Under the pieces are notes generated by a model, which saw only the letters and a program-made list of their open reading frames with translations, ran no database searches and was not told the DNA's origin. Below are positions 46,951-57,354 of a stretch of DNA of 64,000 nt, piece by piece. Numbering within the stretch: position 1 is the first letter of the stretch; every line of letters begins with the position of its first letter. Both the position numbers and the translations under genes were made by a program. This DNA is from Thioclava sp. GXIMD2076 (lineage in GTDB: Bacteria; Pseudomonadota; Alphaproteobacteria; Rhodobacterales; Rhodobacteraceae). The stretch is from assembly GCF_037949795.1 (NCBI RefSeq), contig NZ_CP149932.1:2655001-2719000 (forward strand). Reading direction: 5' to 3'.

Positions 46951-48507
46951 TTAGTCCTGCGTATCGAATTGCGCCGAGACCGGCGCCAGTGCCACGTCAT
47001 CATGCGCGCCCGAGGCCCAGTCGCGCAGGCCCGCCACCGATTCCGGCCATGCGCTTAGCATGACCACCGTCTTCCCGTCGCGCTTCGCCTCGAATTCGGC
47101 GCGGGTCAGCTCACGGGCGATATGGCTTGCCCGCTCGCGCCCGTCATCGAGCACCCGCCAGATCTTCGCCTCGGGCCAATCGGCATTATGCGCCAGCTGG
47201 GAAGCCGAATTGCTACCGCGGTCCTGCGTGATCAGGGCCAGACCGTCGCGCTCGGCCAGCTCCAGCAGATGCTGCGAGAGTTGGCGGTCGTTCTGCACCA
47301 CAGGTGCCGCAGGTTCGACCAGCGCCACCGCACCCGGCACGGCCTGCCGCCATGCCTCCATCGCGGTGTCGAGATCCTGCACCACGGGTGAGGCAGGCAG
47401 CCCCGTCATCAGGATAGCGACCTCGTAGCCCGCGCTCCGATACGCCTGCGCCACCGCCCGCGCATCCGACCGCGCGGGGTCGATCGCGATGGTCAGCGGA
47501 TAGCCGAGGCTGAGAAGCGTGTCCTGATCCAGACCACCTCTGGCGATGCCCCTATCGATCAGCACCACCGAGAAGAGCGCGGCGCCCTCGGGCCGCTCGA
47601 ACGCCGCACGATTGGTTTTCCATGCGCTGGCGTCGGGGGTCGGGGCGGCAGCAGACGGCGCGGCCCCCGCACCGATCTGCGGCAGGCGGTCCGTCGCCAC
47701 ATCGGGATCGGCGCGGAGCCCCGCCCCCTCGCCTGCGGCAAAGACCCGCGGTTTTTCGACCCGCCCATCCGGCAGGACCTGCGAGCCATCGGGCAGCAGC
47801 ACGATCTCGGAGGCGGTTCCGGACGGGGGGGCGCTGGCGCCGTCATCGCCCTCGGGGGTGATCGCCGGATCGACCGGTTTCTCGGCCATCGGCAGATCGG
47901 GCGCCACGGCCTCGCCGGGTGGCGGAACGGGGATCTGCTCGATGCTCCCGGGCATATTGGCGGCCTCATCGCCGGTCGCGGGAGTGCCCGCGGTATCGGG
48001 CGCGCTCAGGCCCGCCTCGGGACGCGCGCCCGGATCGGTGAAATCCTCCACCTCCCCCGCATCGGGACCGACGACCTGTGCCAGTCGTGTGGCCTGCGGC
48101 GCGGGGCGGGGATCGGGCGCGCGCTCCGGTGCCAAGTCAGGCGCTATATCGGGGGCGGCTTCCGGCAGGGCAGCGGCAAGCCCGGCGGTGAAACCGGCGG
48201 GCGCATCGGTCGAATCATCGAGCGCGGCCAGCGGCGATACGGCCAGCGGCGATACGGGCGCGGTATCGGGCGCCATTTCCTCTTCAGGTGCGGCGCTCTC
48301 CTTGTCCTGCAGCGCATGGCCCTGAACGGGCGTATCCGCCACGGGCGCTCCGGAAGATGCTCGACCCTCCGAGGGCGCTTCGGACTGGCTGACAGGGGCA
48401 TCGTCGGCCTGCGGCCCGTCCAGCGGCAGAATGAGCGACACAAGGCCCAAACCCAGCACCGACACGATCGCGCCAACTGCTACACCGGACAAAAGGCCTC
48501 GCACCAT
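46951..48507 (-). CDS. Divergent polysaccharide deacetylase family protein (YibQ/DUF610-like)
   Basis: A 518-aa membrane-anchored periplasmic protein. The start at 48507 has GGGAG upstream and opens with a TM anchor (about residues 5-28, GVAVGAIVSVLGLGLVSLIL). Residues 30-290 are an acidic linker rich in Pro, Ala and Asp. The C-terminal domain (about 300-518) has the deacetylase-like barrel order. The usual IDDxG metal motif reads LIDRGIARGG and the HLPMEP-like segment reads MTGLPASP, so metal binding is doubtful. It interrupts the trpE-trpG order on the opposite strand. Confidence 0.82.
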   Translation of the reverse strand: MVRGLLSGVAVGAIVSVLGLGLVSLILPLDGPQADDAPVSQSEAPSEGRASSGAPVADTPVQGHALQDKESAAPEEEMAPDTAPVSPLAVSPLAALDDSTDAPAGFTAGLAAALPEAAPDIAPDLAPERAPDPRPAPQATRLAQVVGPDAGEVEDFTDPGARPEAGLSAPDTAGTPATGDEAANMPGSIEQIPVPPPGEAVAPDLPMAEKPVDPAITPEGDDGASAPPSGTASEIVLLPDGSQVLPDGRVEKPRVFAAGEGAGLRADPDVATDRLPQIGAGAAPSAAAPTPDASAWKTNRAAFERPEGAALFSVVLIDRGIARGGLDQDTLLSLGYPLTIAIDPARSDARAVAQAYRSAGYEVAILMTGLPASPVVQDLDTAMEAWRQAVPGAVALVEPAAPVVQNDRQLSQHLLELAERDGLALITQDRGSNSASQLAHNADWPEAKIWRVLDDGRERASHIARELTRAEFEAKRDGKTVVMLSAWPESVAGLRDWASGAHDDVALAPVSAQFDTQD

Positions 48508-48713
48508 AAGGCAAACTCCCTCGTTCTTGCCAATCTCGCGGGCGGGATGCAGGAAATCATGGGTCCTGCTCTTGACCATCGCGCCACGCTGCGGGCATCT
48601 ATAGCGCGACATCCATCCCGGATCACCCCGGAAATCGGCTCGGACGTGCAAAGCCTGCGCGGACGTGACCCAAAAGCTTCCCCGGTTCCGGCCCGAAGGC
48701 GTTAGGCGAGCAT

Positions 48714-49313
48714 ATGCTACTTCTCATCGATAACTACGACAGCTTCACCTATAATCTGGTGCATTATTTCGGCGAGGTGGGCGCGGATGTGAAGGTCGTG
48801 CGCAATGACGCGCTGAACACGCAAGACGCGATGGGCATGGGAGCCGAGGCACTGGTGCTCTCGCCCGGTCCGGGCACGCCCGCACAATCGGGGATTTGTG
48901 TGCCTGTGACGCTGGCAGCCTATGAGGCGGACCTGCCGCTCTTTGGCGTCTGCCTCGGCCAGCAGACCATCGGCGAGGCTTTCGGCGGCGATGTCGTGCG
49001 CCATACCGAGATCGTGCATGGCAAGATGGGCACCATCCATCACAACGGCAAAGGCGTGTTCCGCGGGCTGCCCTCGCCGCTTCAGGCCACGCGCTACCAT
49101 TCACTGGTGGTGGACCGTGCTACCCTGCCCGACTGTCTCGAGGTCACCGCATGGCTGGAAGATGGCACCATCATGGGGCTGCGCCATAAGGAGAAGCTGA
49201 TCGAGGGGGTGCAGTTCCACCCCGAATCCATTGCCTCCGAACATGGCCACCAGATGATCCGCAACTTCCTCGAGGATGCCGGTGTCACGCTGAAAGACAT
49301 GAAAGAGGCCTGA
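48714..49313 (+). CDS. trpG: Anthranilate synthase component II (glutamine amidotransferase)
   Basis: A 199-aa class I glutaminase supplying ammonia to TrpE. The catalytic triad is complete: Cys80 in FGVCLGQQ, His169 and Glu171 in GVQFHPES. The oxyanion motif SPGPGTP lies near residue 50. It starts the run trpG-trpD-trpC-moaC-moeA on one strand with gaps of a few bases or overlaps. Confidence 0.96.
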   Translation: MLLLIDNYDSFTYNLVHYFGEVGADVKVVRNDALNTQDAMGMGAEALVLSPGPGTPAQSGICVPVTLAAYEADLPLFGVCLGQQTIGEAFGGDVVRHTEIVHGKMGTIHHNGKGVFRGLPSPLQATRYHSLVVDRATLPDCLEVTAWLEDGTIMGLRHKEKLIEGVQFHPESIASEHGHQMIRNFLEDAGVTLKDMKEA

Positions 49314-49316
49314 GCG

Positions 49317-50339
49317 ATGAGCGATGCGATGAAACCGCTGATCTTTGCGGCCTCCGAGGGGCCGCTTAGCCGTGCGCAGGCCGAACATGCCTTCACGCTC
49401 CTGTTCGAGGGCAAGGCCACGCCCGCCCAGATCGCGGGGCTCCTGATGGCCATGCGCGCGCGCGGCGAGAGCGTGAGCGAATATGCCGCGGCCGCGGCCG
49501 CCATGCGCGCGGCCTGTGTGCCGATCCATGCGCCCGAGGGCGCGATGGATATCGTGGGCACCGGTGGCGATGGCAAACACACGCTCAATATCTCGACCGC
49601 GACGGCCTTTGTGGTGGCGGGAGCCGGCGTGCCGGTGGCCAAACATGGCAACCGCGCGGCCTCGTCCAAATCGGGCACGGCGGATGTGCAGGGCGAGCTG
49701 GGCATCAATGTGATGGCCGGCGTGGAGGCGGCGCAGCGCTCGCTGAATGAGGCGGGCATCGGCTTCCTGATGGCGCAGGTCCACCACCCTGCCATGCGCC
49801 ATGTGGGGCCCGTCCGCTCCGAGCTGGGCTGCAAGACCATCTTCAACATCCTCGGGCCGCTGACCAATCCCGCAGGTGTCAAACGCCAGCTGACAGGTGT
49901 TTTTGCTCCCGATCTGATCTGGCCGATGGCCGAGACCCTGCAACTGCTGGGCTCCGAGAAAGCATGGCTCGTCTATGGCTCGGATGGCACAGACGAGATT
50001 ACCATCACCGGTGTGACCACCGTGGCCGCGCTCGAAAACGACAAGATCCGCGAGTTCGAGATCCATCCCGAGGATGCGGGCCTGCCGGTGCACCGGTTCC
50101 GCGATATCGTGGGCGGCACGGCGGCAGAGAACGCCGCAGCCCTCCGCGCGATCTTCAATGGCGAGAAATGCGCCTATCGCGATGCGGTTGTGCTGAATGC
50201 GGCCGCAGCGCTCGTGGTGGCGGATCGCGCCACGACCCTGAAAGAGGGCGCCGAACTTGCCGCCCATTCCATCGATAGCGGGGCCGCCCTGCGCGCCCTT
50301 GATACGCTTGCCAAGATCACGCAGGAGGCCACGGCATGA
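49317..50339 (+). CDS. trpD: Anthranilate phosphoribosyltransferase
   Basis: A 340-aa enzyme joining PRPP to anthranilate. The PRPP loop [14 protein letters not shown], the anthranilate site [20 protein letters not shown] and the Mg motif region SDGTDEITI are all present. It starts three bases after trpG, and its stop overlaps the trpC start (ATGA). Confidence 0.96.
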   Translation: MSDAMKPLIFAASEGPLSRAQAEHAFTLLFEGKATPAQIAGLLMAMRARGESVSEYAAAAAAMRAACVPIHAPEGAMDIVGTGGDGKHTLNISTATAFVVAGAGVPVAKHGNRAASSKSGTADVQGELGINVMAGVEAAQRSLNEAGIGFLMAQVHHPAMRHVGPVRSELGCKTIFNILGPLTNPAGVKRQLTGVFAPDLIWPMAETLQLLGSEKAWLVYGSDGTDEITITGVTTVAALENDKIREFEIHPEDAGLPVHRFRDIVGGTAAENAAALRAIFNGEKCAYRDAVVLNAAAALVVADRATTLKEGAELAAHSIDSGAALRALDTLAKITQEATA

Positions 50340-51130
50340 GCACCATTCTGGACAAGATCAAGGCCTACAAGCTTGAAGAAGTCGCCGCCGCCAAACAGGC
50401 CCGCCCGCTGGCGGGGATCGAGGCCGAGGCGCGTGCGCAATCGCCCACCCGTGGCTTTGCCAAGGCGCTGGCTGCGAAATCCGAGGCAGGCTATGGCCTG
50501 ATCGCCGAGATCAAGAAGGCCTCGCCCTCCAAGGGCCTCATCCGCCCCGATTTCGACCCGCCGAGCCTTGCCAAAGCCTATGAGGACGGTGGGGCGGCCT
50601 GTCTGTCGGTGCTGACCGATACGCCCTCTTTCCAGGGTGCGCCCGAGTTCCTGATGCAGGCGCGGGGGGCGTGCTCGCTGCCCGCTTTGCGCAAGGATTT
50701 CATGTATGACACCTATCAAGTGACCGAGGCCCGCGCCTGGGGGGCCGATTGCATCCTGATCATTCTGGCCTCCGTCGAGGACGGTCAGGCCGCCGAGCTG
50801 GAGGCTGCGGCGTTTGACTATGGCATGGATGTGCTCCTCGAGGTGCATAACCGCGAGGAACTGGACCGCGCGCTGAAGCTGAAATCGCCCCTGATGGGGG
50901 TGAATAACCGCAACCTCAAAACCTTCGACGTCACGCTCGATGTGACCCGCGATCTGGCGCCGGTGATCCTCGCCGAAGGCCGCGATCTGGTCTGCGAGAG
51001 CGGCATCTTCACCACCGAAGACATGGCCGATATGGCGGGTGTGGGGGCGCGCCGGTTCCTGATCGGCGAAAGCCTGATGCGTCAGGACGATGTGGCGGCT
51101 GCCACCAAAGCCCTGCTGGCCCGCGCATGA
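50336..51130 (+). CDS. trpC: Indole-3-glycerol phosphate synthase
   Basis: A 264-aa TIM-barrel enzyme. The phosphate and catalytic motifs are [18 protein letters not shown] (catalytic Lys and Glu), [21 protein letters not shown] and CESGIFT. It is not fused to a TrpF domain; no trpF is seen in this window. Overlaps of four bases with trpD and moaC indicate coupled translation. Confidence 0.96.
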   Translation: MSTILDKIKAYKLEEVAAAKQARPLAGIEAEARAQSPTRGFAKALAAKSEAGYGLIAEIKKASPSKGLIRPDFDPPSLAKAYEDGGAACLSVLTDTPSFQGAPEFLMQARGACSLPALRKDFMYDTYQVTEARAWGADCILIILASVEDGQAAELEAAAFDYGMDVLLEVHNREELDRALKLKSPLMGVNNRNLKTFDVTLDVTRDLAPVILAEGRDLVCESGIFTTEDMADMAGVGARRFLIGESLMRQDDVAAATKALLARA

Positions 51131-51603
51131 GCCTGTCGCATTTCGACGCCGCCGGTCAGGCCCATATGGTCGATGTTTCGGACAAGCCCGTCACTGCCCG
51201 CGTGGCTGTGGCGCGTGGCCATGTGGTGATGGCGCCCGAGACTCTGGCCTATGTGATCCAGGGCACAGCCAAAAAGGGTGATGTTCTGGGGATCGCGCGG
51301 ATTGCGGGCATTCAGGCCACCAAACGCACCGCCGATCTGATCCCGCTGTGCCATCCGCTGCCGATCACCAAGGTCGCGGTGGATCTGGTGCCCGACGACA
51401 CATTGCCCGGTGTGCGGGTCGAAGCCACCGTCAAAACCACGGGCCAGACCGGTGTCGAGATGGAGGCGCTGACCGCCGTGTCGGCAGCCTGCCTGACCGT
51501 CTATGACATGCTCAAGGCGGTCGAGAAATCCATGCGGATCGGAGGAATCGAAGTCGTACTGAAGGATGGCGGCAAATCGGGCCGCTACGAGGTGGGCGCA
51601 TGA
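51127..51603 (+). CDS. moaC: Cyclic pyranopterin monophosphate synthase
   Basis: A 158-aa molybdenum-cofactor enzyme completing cPMP. The active-site segments [28 protein letters not shown] and [19 protein letters not shown] are intact. It overlaps both trpC and moeA by four bases, so cofactor synthesis is tied to the trp message. Confidence 0.96.
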   Translation: MSLSHFDAAGQAHMVDVSDKPVTARVAVARGHVVMAPETLAYVIQGTAKKGDVLGIARIAGIQATKRTADLIPLCHPLPITKVAVDLVPDDTLPGVRVEATVKTTGQTGVEMEALTAVSAACLTVYDMLKAVEKSMRIGGIEVVLKDGGKSGRYEVGA

Positions 51604-52790
51604 GCCTGCTCCCTGTCGAGGAGGCGCTCGAGCGGGTGCTCGCGCTGGTCTCGCCCCTGCCCCTCGAGACCGTGCCCTTGCGCGCCGCCGCTGGCCGCGT
51701 GATGGGCGTGCCGGCCCATGCGGGCCTGACCCAACCGCCGTTCTCGGCCTCGGCGATGGACGGCTACTGGCTGGACGCCGCCGACCATCTGCCCTCGGCA
51801 CAGCTTGACGTGGTAGGTGAATCCGCCGCCGGTCGCAGCTATCAGGGCGAGATCGCACAGGGTGAGGCGATCCGCATCTTCACCGGCGCGCCCGTGCCGC
51901 GCGAGGGCGGCGTGGTGGTCCTGCAGGAAAACACCACTCGTGAGGGAAGCAGGCTCACGCTTGCCGCAGAGCTGTCCACCAATGCCAATATCCGGCCCAA
52001 AGGTCAGGATTTCGCGCAGGGCACCCTCTTCCATCCCGAACGCCCGCTGACGCCCCGCGATCTGGGACTTCTGGCGGCGATGAATGTGGCCAATGTCACG
52101 GTGTATCGCAAACCGGTGGTCGCGATCATCGCGACAGGCGACGAGCTGGTGATGCCCGGCAATCCTCCGGGCCCAGACCAGATCCTCTCCTCCAATAGCT
52201 TCATCGTGGCAGCCCAGGTCGAGGCGATGGGGGGCATCGCGCGCATGCTGCCGATCGCTGCGGATGACCGCGAGAGCCTACGCTTGGTCTTCGATCTGGC
52301 CAAGGGTGCCGATCTGATCGTCACCTCGGGCGGGGCCTCGGTGGGAGATCATGATCTGGTGGGCGAGGTGGCCGCAGAGTTGGGCCTCGAGCGTAGCTTC
52401 TGGAAAATCGCCATGCGTCCGGGCAAGCCGCTGATGGCGGGACGCATGCGTGATGCGGTCCTCCTGGGGCTGCCCGGCAATCCGGTCTCGGCCACGGTCT
52501 GCGCCGAGTTGTTCCTGAAACCGATGTTGGCCAAGATGCAGGGCCGTGCACATCGGCAAGAACCGCTGCGCGCCATTCTGGGCTGCGACCTCGGCCCGAC
52601 CGGTCCGCGCACCCATTACATGCGCGCGACGCTGGAGGAAGCGGACGGCTTGCCCCGCATCACCCCCTTCGCCAATCAGGATAGCGCGATGCTGTCCCTT
52701 CTGGCGCAGGCAGACGCCTTACTTATTTGTGAACGTGGTGAAGGGCCTTTCAAACAAGGCGATGAAGTCTCCTATCTCCCTTTGATCTAA
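51600..52790 (+). CDS. moeA: Molybdopterin molybdenumtransferase
   Basis: A 396-aa enzyme inserting molybdate into adenylated molybdopterin. Family motifs are [44 protein letters not shown] and [14 protein letters not shown]. It overlaps moaC by four bases and precedes lexA, which has its own promoter. Confidence 0.95.
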   Translation: MSLLPVEEALERVLALVSPLPLETVPLRAAAGRVMGVPAHAGLTQPPFSASAMDGYWLDAADHLPSAQLDVVGESAAGRSYQGEIAQGEAIRIFTGAPVPREGGVVVLQENTTREGSRLTLAAELSTNANIRPKGQDFAQGTLFHPERPLTPRDLGLLAAMNVANVTVYRKPVVAIIATGDELVMPGNPPGPDQILSSNSFIVAAQVEAMGGIARMLPIAADDRESLRLVFDLAKGADLIVTSGGASVGDHDLVGEVAAELGLERSFWKIAMRPGKPLMAGRMRDAVLLGLPGNPVSATVCAELFLKPMLAKMQGRAHRQEPLRAILGCDLGPTGPRTHYMRATLEEADGLPRITPFANQDSAMLSLLAQADALLICERGEGPFKQGDEVSYLPLI

Positions 52791-52809
52791 GCAAAATCCC
52801 GTTCCGGAA

Positions 52810-52838
52810 TTGACACGGAACAGGAACACAGGTAGAAC
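52810..52838 (+). promoter_or_regulatory. lexA promoter
   Basis: TTGACA (52810-52815), a 17-base spacer and TAGAAC (52833-52838) form a sigma-70-like promoter. The -10 element overlaps the SOS array. A second TTGACA (52855-52860) lacks a good -10 partner. Confidence 0.6.
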
Positions 52839-52849
52839 TTTAAACGAAC
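52824..52849 (+). promoter_or_regulatory. SOS array: three GAAC half-sites, two overlapping LexA boxes
   Basis: GAAC occurs at 52824, 52835 and 52846, each separated by exactly seven bases. This gives two overlapping copies of the alphaproteobacterial LexA box GAAC-N7-GAAC, in a helical-turn repeat of 11 bases, across the -10 region of lexA. It indicates self-repression of lexA. Confidence 0.85.
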
Positions 52850-52888
52850 ATGACTTGACACGCGCTTAGATTTTCGTCGGAGACCCAG

Positions 52889-53584
52889 ATGCTGACTCGC
52901 AAACAACTGGAATTGCTCAATTTCATTAATCTGCGTCTGCAGCAGGACGGCGTTCCGCCCTCTTTCGACGAGATGAAAGACGCGCTGGAACTGCGCTCGA
53001 AATCGGGGATCCACCGGCTGATCACAGCGCTGGAAGAACGTGGTTTCATCCGCCGTCTGCCGCACCGGGCGCGGGCCATCGAAGTGCTCAAGATGCCGGA
53101 GACGCAAGAAAAACAGCGTGATAGCGGCTTTACGCCCGCGGTGATAGACGGTGGCCGCCCCGAACGTCCCGCCAAGGCGATGGATCTCGAGGCGGTGCAT
53201 GCGCTGGAGCTGCCGGTGATGGGCAGGATAGCGGCGGGTGTGCCGATCGAGGCGATCTCCGAGGTCTCGCATAATGTCGCGGTGCCGGGAAGCATGCTGG
53301 CCGGAGCGGGTCGTCATTACGCGCTGGAGGTGCGGGGTGATTCCATGATCGAGGCTGGGATCAATGATGGCGATATCGTCGTGATCCGCGAGCAATCCAC
53401 CGCCGAGAATGGCGAGATCGTTGTCGCGCTGGTGGACGAGGCGGAGGCAACGCTCAAGCGCTTCTATCGCCGCAGTGGCATGATCGCACTGGAGGCGGCC
53501 AACCCCGCCTATGAGACCCGGATGTTGCGTGGTGATCAGGTGCGTGTGCAGGGGCGGCTTGTCGGGCTGATCCGCAACTACTGA
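52889..53584 (+). CDS. lexA: SOS-response repressor and protease LexA
   Basis: A 231-aa repressor of the DNA-damage response. The N-terminal winged HTH (about 1-65, [18 protein letters not shown]) is followed by a variable linker and the S24 peptidase domain. The self-cleavage site Ala116-Gly117 (RIAAGVP), Ser152 in GDSMIE and Lys190 complete the mechanism. CGGAG precedes the ATG. Its stop region overlaps the convergent comEC end by seven bases. The upstream array shows autoregulation. Confidence 0.96.
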   Translation: MLTRKQLELLNFINLRLQQDGVPPSFDEMKDALELRSKSGIHRLITALEERGFIRRLPHRARAIEVLKMPETQEKQRDSGFTPAVIDGGRPERPAKAMDLEAVHALELPVMGRIAAGVPIEAISEVSHNVAVPGSMLAGAGRHYALEVRGDSMIEAGINDGDIVVIREQSTAENGEIVVALVDEAEATLKRFYRRSGMIALEAANPAYETRMLRGDQVRVQGRLVGLIRNY

Positions 53585-55683
53585 TAAAGCTCGGGCGTGG
53601 TCCAGAGCCTGCGCCCGACCCTTTCGCGGACCGAGGTCAGCGACCCATCCTCGCCCCATGACACCGCCCCCGTTTGCGCCAGCCGCGCCCTGTCCCAGAT
53701 CCGGCATTGCACGGTATCGCGCGGCAGATCAGGTGGCAGCTCCGCCGCAATAATCACCAGTGCCCCGTTCCGGCAATACTCGGATAGGTGATCGGGCGCG
53801 GCCTTACCGGTCAGGTGGACCAGATCCGCACCACGCCAATGGCTGTGCCGGATGCCTTTGTCCCCCGCCCAAGCCGGACGGGACGCCGCCTCCGAGATCC
53901 CCGCCATATCCCCATCGGCCTCGAGCCATATCCCTGCCACGAACCCCGCCCCGTCGCGTGAGAGCGCCCGCCCCGCAGGGGTCATCAATCCGACCTGCTC
54001 GGCTTCGGGCGCAACGATCAGGGCCGGACGCGGGGCCTGCCACCATATAAGCGCCGCGAGACACAGAGCGAGCGCCCCGCCCCCCCGCCCGATCCCGCGC
54101 GAGAGGATAAAGACCACCGCCCCCGCTCCAAGGAGCGCCACAACCAGTTCGGGCGGCGCCTTGACGGCGGTGACAGAACCGGGCCACCCCGCCACCATCC
54201 GCGCCACGCCCAGCAGCCAGCCGGTTCCGAGCCCCAGCAGCCAGAAGGCCGGTCCGCCCAGACCCAGTGGCGCCAGCGCCAGCGCCAGAAGCCCCGCCGG
54301 CATGATCACCATCCCCATAGCAGGCACTGCCAGAAGATTGGCGACGAGCCCGTAATCGGCCATGCGATGGAAGGTGGCTGCGGTCAGTGGCGCTGTTGCC
54401 AGCCCTGCGATCAGCGAGCTGGAGCCGAACCCGATCGGCACGCGCAGGACATGCGGCAGGCGCGGTGCGAGCCTAACCCATAGCGCAAGGCCCGAAATCA
54501 ACGCGACGGTCGCCGCAAAGGACAACTGGAACCCCGGATTGAGGAGTGCCTCAGGCGTGGCCATCAGGATGACGATCGCCGCCAGAGCCACATTGCGCAG
54601 GCTGAGCGCGCGCCGGTCGAAGATCACGGCGCCCAGCATCACCGCCGCCATCACCCATGCCCTCTGGGTGGAAACCTGCCCGCCCGACAGCCAGAGATAG
54701 GCGCTGGCCGCAAGGATCGCGACAACGGCGGCGATCTTGCGGCTCGGCCATAGCAGCGCGGGCCGCCCGAGCCCCGCAAGGCAAAGCCGCACAAAGGCAA
54801 AGACGAGCCCCGTCAACAAGCCGACATGCAGACCCGAGATGGCCACGACGTGATAGATATTGGCCGCGCGCATCACCTCGTTCGTGCTCTCCGATAACGC
54901 GGACCGGTCACCGGTGAGGATGGCGCTGGCGATGGCCCCGTTCTGTCCTGGCAGATGGGCGAGGATCAGACGTGACAGCCGCTCGCGGAGACGGCTGGCC
55001 AGCAATGCGGCCCCTTGCGGCGGATCGATCAGCATCACCGGGGTGCGGGAATAACCCACCGCGCCGGTCTGCTGGAAAAAGGCGATCCGGCGGAAATCGA
55101 AGGCATCAGGGGCAGCAGGGGGCGGCGGCGGCATCAGGTAGCCTGTCAGCATCACCCGCTGGCCGGGGCGCAGCGCCAGATGGTCCTGTGTTCCGTGCAG
55201 CGAGACCCGCACCTTCGCAGGAAGGCGCTCCGGCGCGACCCTGTCGAGGCGCAGCCGGTCCAGCAGCAGGCGCGGCCTGTCCGAGGCGCTGCGATCCAGC
55301 GAGAGCACCCGACCCTCGATCGTGCCGTAATAGCGGAAGTCCAGCACGGGGGCGGCCACCAGATGCGCCCTGAGCCCCGCAAAACAGAAACCGAGCGCCA
55401 TCACCCCGATCATCGCACAGGGAAACCATAGTGCTACTGGCAATCGCCCGCGCCCGAGCAGTGCAAGCGCGACGATGCCCCCTGCCATGAGATAAACCGG
55501 CGCGTCCGGCTCGGTCTTCAGCCCGAACCAGAGCCCGATTCCCGTCCCCAACCCCAGCGGCAGCCAGAGCATGAGTTGCAGATAGGCCTGCATAGAGGCA
55601 TGCCCGAGGACCGTCAGTGCCCTCGCATACCAGCGGCTCTCCCGTTCAGCCATATGATCTTGCGAGAAAACCTCGCTCATCAC
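53578..55683 (-). CDS. comEC: ComEC/Rec2 family DNA-uptake membrane protein
   Basis: A 701-aa multi-pass protein thought to carry single-stranded DNA across the inner membrane. After two N-terminal TM helices comes the DUF4131/OB-like domain (about 100-215, [14 protein letters not shown]), then the competence domain with the family hallmark [20 protein letters not shown] and many TM helices to about residue 565. The C-terminal 130 residues lack the HxHxDH signature of the metallo-beta-lactamase domain found in full-length relatives. The start at 55683 may instead be a few codons later. Tail-to-tail with lexA. Confidence 0.92.
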   Translation of the reverse strand: MMSEVFSQDHMAERESRWYARALTVLGHASMQAYLQLMLWLPLGLGTGIGLWFGLKTEPDAPVYLMAGGIVALALLGRGRLPVALWFPCAMIGVMALGFCFAGLRAHLVAAPVLDFRYYGTIEGRVLSLDRSASDRPRLLLDRLRLDRVAPERLPAKVRVSLHGTQDHLALRPGQRVMLTGYLMPPPPPAAPDAFDFRRIAFFQQTGAVGYSRTPVMLIDPPQGAALLASRLRERLSRLILAHLPGQNGAIASAILTGDRSALSESTNEVMRAANIYHVVAISGLHVGLLTGLVFAFVRLCLAGLGRPALLWPSRKIAAVVAILAASAYLWLSGGQVSTQRAWVMAAVMLGAVIFDRRALSLRNVALAAIVILMATPEALLNPGFQLSFAATVALISGLALWVRLAPRLPHVLRVPIGFGSSSLIAGLATAPLTAATFHRMADYGLVANLLAVPAMGMVIMPAGLLALALAPLGLGGPAFWLLGLGTGWLLGVARMVAGWPGSVTAVKAPPELVVALLGAGAVVFILSRGIGRGGGALALCLAALIWWQAPRPALIVAPEAEQVGLMTPAGRALSRDGAGFVAGIWLEADGDMAGISEAASRPAWAGDKGIRHSHWRGADLVHLTGKAAPDHLSEYCRNGALVIIAAELPPDLPRDTVQCRIWDRARLAQTGAVSWGEDGSLTSVRERVGRRLWTTPELYQ

Positions 55684-55878
55684 GCCTCCATGCCCCGTAG
55701 AAAACCCCGAAAGATTTGGCCGGGCTGCCCCTGCGTGATGGCTCGAACCCTTGTCCTTCCGGGCTGTGCCTCTTATTCATCGACGCAAAGAAACCGGAAC
55801 CCTACGCCGACCACGGTCAGGCAACATGGTTTCCAAATGCTTAATGCGCGCTAAATGGCGCCTCGAAAGGCCCTCACG

Positions 55879-57279
55879 ATGTCCGACCAGATCGTCACCC
55901 GCTTTGCCCCCTCGCCGACCGGCTACCTGCATATCGGGGGCGCGCGCACCGCACTCTTCAACTGGCTCTATGCCCGCCATATGGGGGGCAAGGTGCTGTT
56001 GCGGATCGAGGATACCGACCGCGAGCGCTCGACCGATGCGGCCACGGCGGCGATCATGAAAGGGCTCGACTGGCTGGGCCTCGATTTCGACAGCGACCCG
56101 ATCAGCCAGTTCGAGCGCGCGCCCCGCCATGCCGAAGTGGCCAACGAAATGCTGGCGCGTGGCGAGGCCTATAAGTGCTTCTCGACCCAGGACGAGATCC
56201 AAGCCTTCCGCGACACCGCCAAGGCCGAGGGTAAATCCACCCTCTTCCGCAGCCCGTGGCGCGATGCGGACCCCTCGACCCATCCCGACGCGCCTTTCGT
56301 AATCCGCGTGAAAGCGCCGCTCGAGGGCAAGACGGTGATCAAGGATGCCGTGCAAGGCGATGTAACCATCCGCAATGACCAGATCGACGACATGATCTGT
56401 TTACGTTCTGATGGTACGCCTACCTATATGCTTGCTGTGGTTGTGGATGATCATGATATGGGCGTCACGCATGTGATCCGTGGCGATGACCACCTGACGA
56501 ATTCCGCCCGTCAGATGCTGGTCTATAATGCGATGGGCTGGGATGTGCCCACCTTCGCGCATATTCCGCTGATCCATGGCCCCGATGGCAAAAAGCTTTC
56601 CAAACGCCACGGCGCGGTCGGCCTCGAGGAATATCAGGCCATGGGCTATCCGGCGGCCGGCATGCGCAACTATCTGACGCGCCTCGGCTGGAGCCATGGC
56701 GATGATGAATTTTTCAGCGACGAGCAGGCCCGCGAATGGTTCGATCTGGGCGGAATCGGCAAATCTCCCGCGCGGCTCGATTTCAAGAAACTCGCCAATA
56801 TCTGCGGTCAGCATATCGCCGTGATGAATGACGCCGATATTGTTGCTCAAATTGACGGCTATCTTGCAGCTGCCGAACAGCCCCTGCTTTCTGACGCACA
56901 AAAAGCCGACCTGGAGCGGGCAATGTATTGCCTGAAAGACCGCGCGAAGACTTTCCCAGAACTCCTTGAAAAAGCGGCATTTGTCCTCAACCAGCGTCCG
57001 CTGGAACTGGACGAGAAATCGGAAAAGGCTTTGGATGCGGTATACCGTGGTATCCTGAAAGAATTGACGCCGCAGTTGCAAAATGCTAGCTGGACGCGAG
57101 AGGAATTGGAGGCAATTGTACAAACTGTCGCAGAGGCGCATGGACTGGGGCTTGGCAAGCTTGCTGCCCCCTTGCGCTCGGCTCTGGCAGGGCGTTCAGT
57201 AAGCCCTAGTGTTTTCGATATGATGCTGATCCTCGGTCGCGACGAGACCGTGGCGAGGCTGAGTGATCAGGTGGCCTGA
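55879..57279 (+). CDS. gltX: Glutamyl-tRNA synthetase
   Basis: A 466-aa class I synthetase. The start at 55879 ([15 protein letters not shown]) is preferred over an in-frame ATG at 55855. The HIGH-type motif is LHIGG (about 17-21), and KMSKS reads KKLSKRHG. The C-terminal anticodon-binding half is complete. Codon use is uneven: 56400-56460 and about 56826-57225 use TTA, CTT, GCT, ATT, GTA and GAA far more than the rest of the gene and its neighbours, as if parts came from a different allele. Function should be normal. Confidence 0.95.
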   Translation: MSDQIVTRFAPSPTGYLHIGGARTALFNWLYARHMGGKVLLRIEDTDRERSTDAATAAIMKGLDWLGLDFDSDPISQFERAPRHAEVANEMLARGEAYKCFSTQDEIQAFRDTAKAEGKSTLFRSPWRDADPSTHPDAPFVIRVKAPLEGKTVIKDAVQGDVTIRNDQIDDMICLRSDGTPTYMLAVVVDDHDMGVTHVIRGDDHLTNSARQMLVYNAMGWDVPTFAHIPLIHGPDGKKLSKRHGAVGLEEYQAMGYPAAGMRNYLTRLGWSHGDDEFFSDEQAREWFDLGGIGKSPARLDFKKLANICGQHIAVMNDADIVAQIDGYLAAAEQPLLSDAQKADLERAMYCLKDRAKTFPELLEKAAFVLNQRPLELDEKSEKALDAVYRGILKELTPQLQNASWTREELEAIVQTVAEAHGLGLGKLAAPLRSALAGRSVSPSVFDMMLILGRDETVARLSDQVA

Positions 57280-57354
57280 GGCCGGGCCACCTTCCGGCTC
57301 GACCGGATAATTACAGACCGGCGCGGCCCAGCCGGCATTACGAAAGGGAACCCA

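Noticed and set aside
57270..57291. Hairpin at the gltX stop as a terminator
   Set aside because: The stem is only 7 bp, overlaps the stop codon and lacks a T run, so termination is doubtful.
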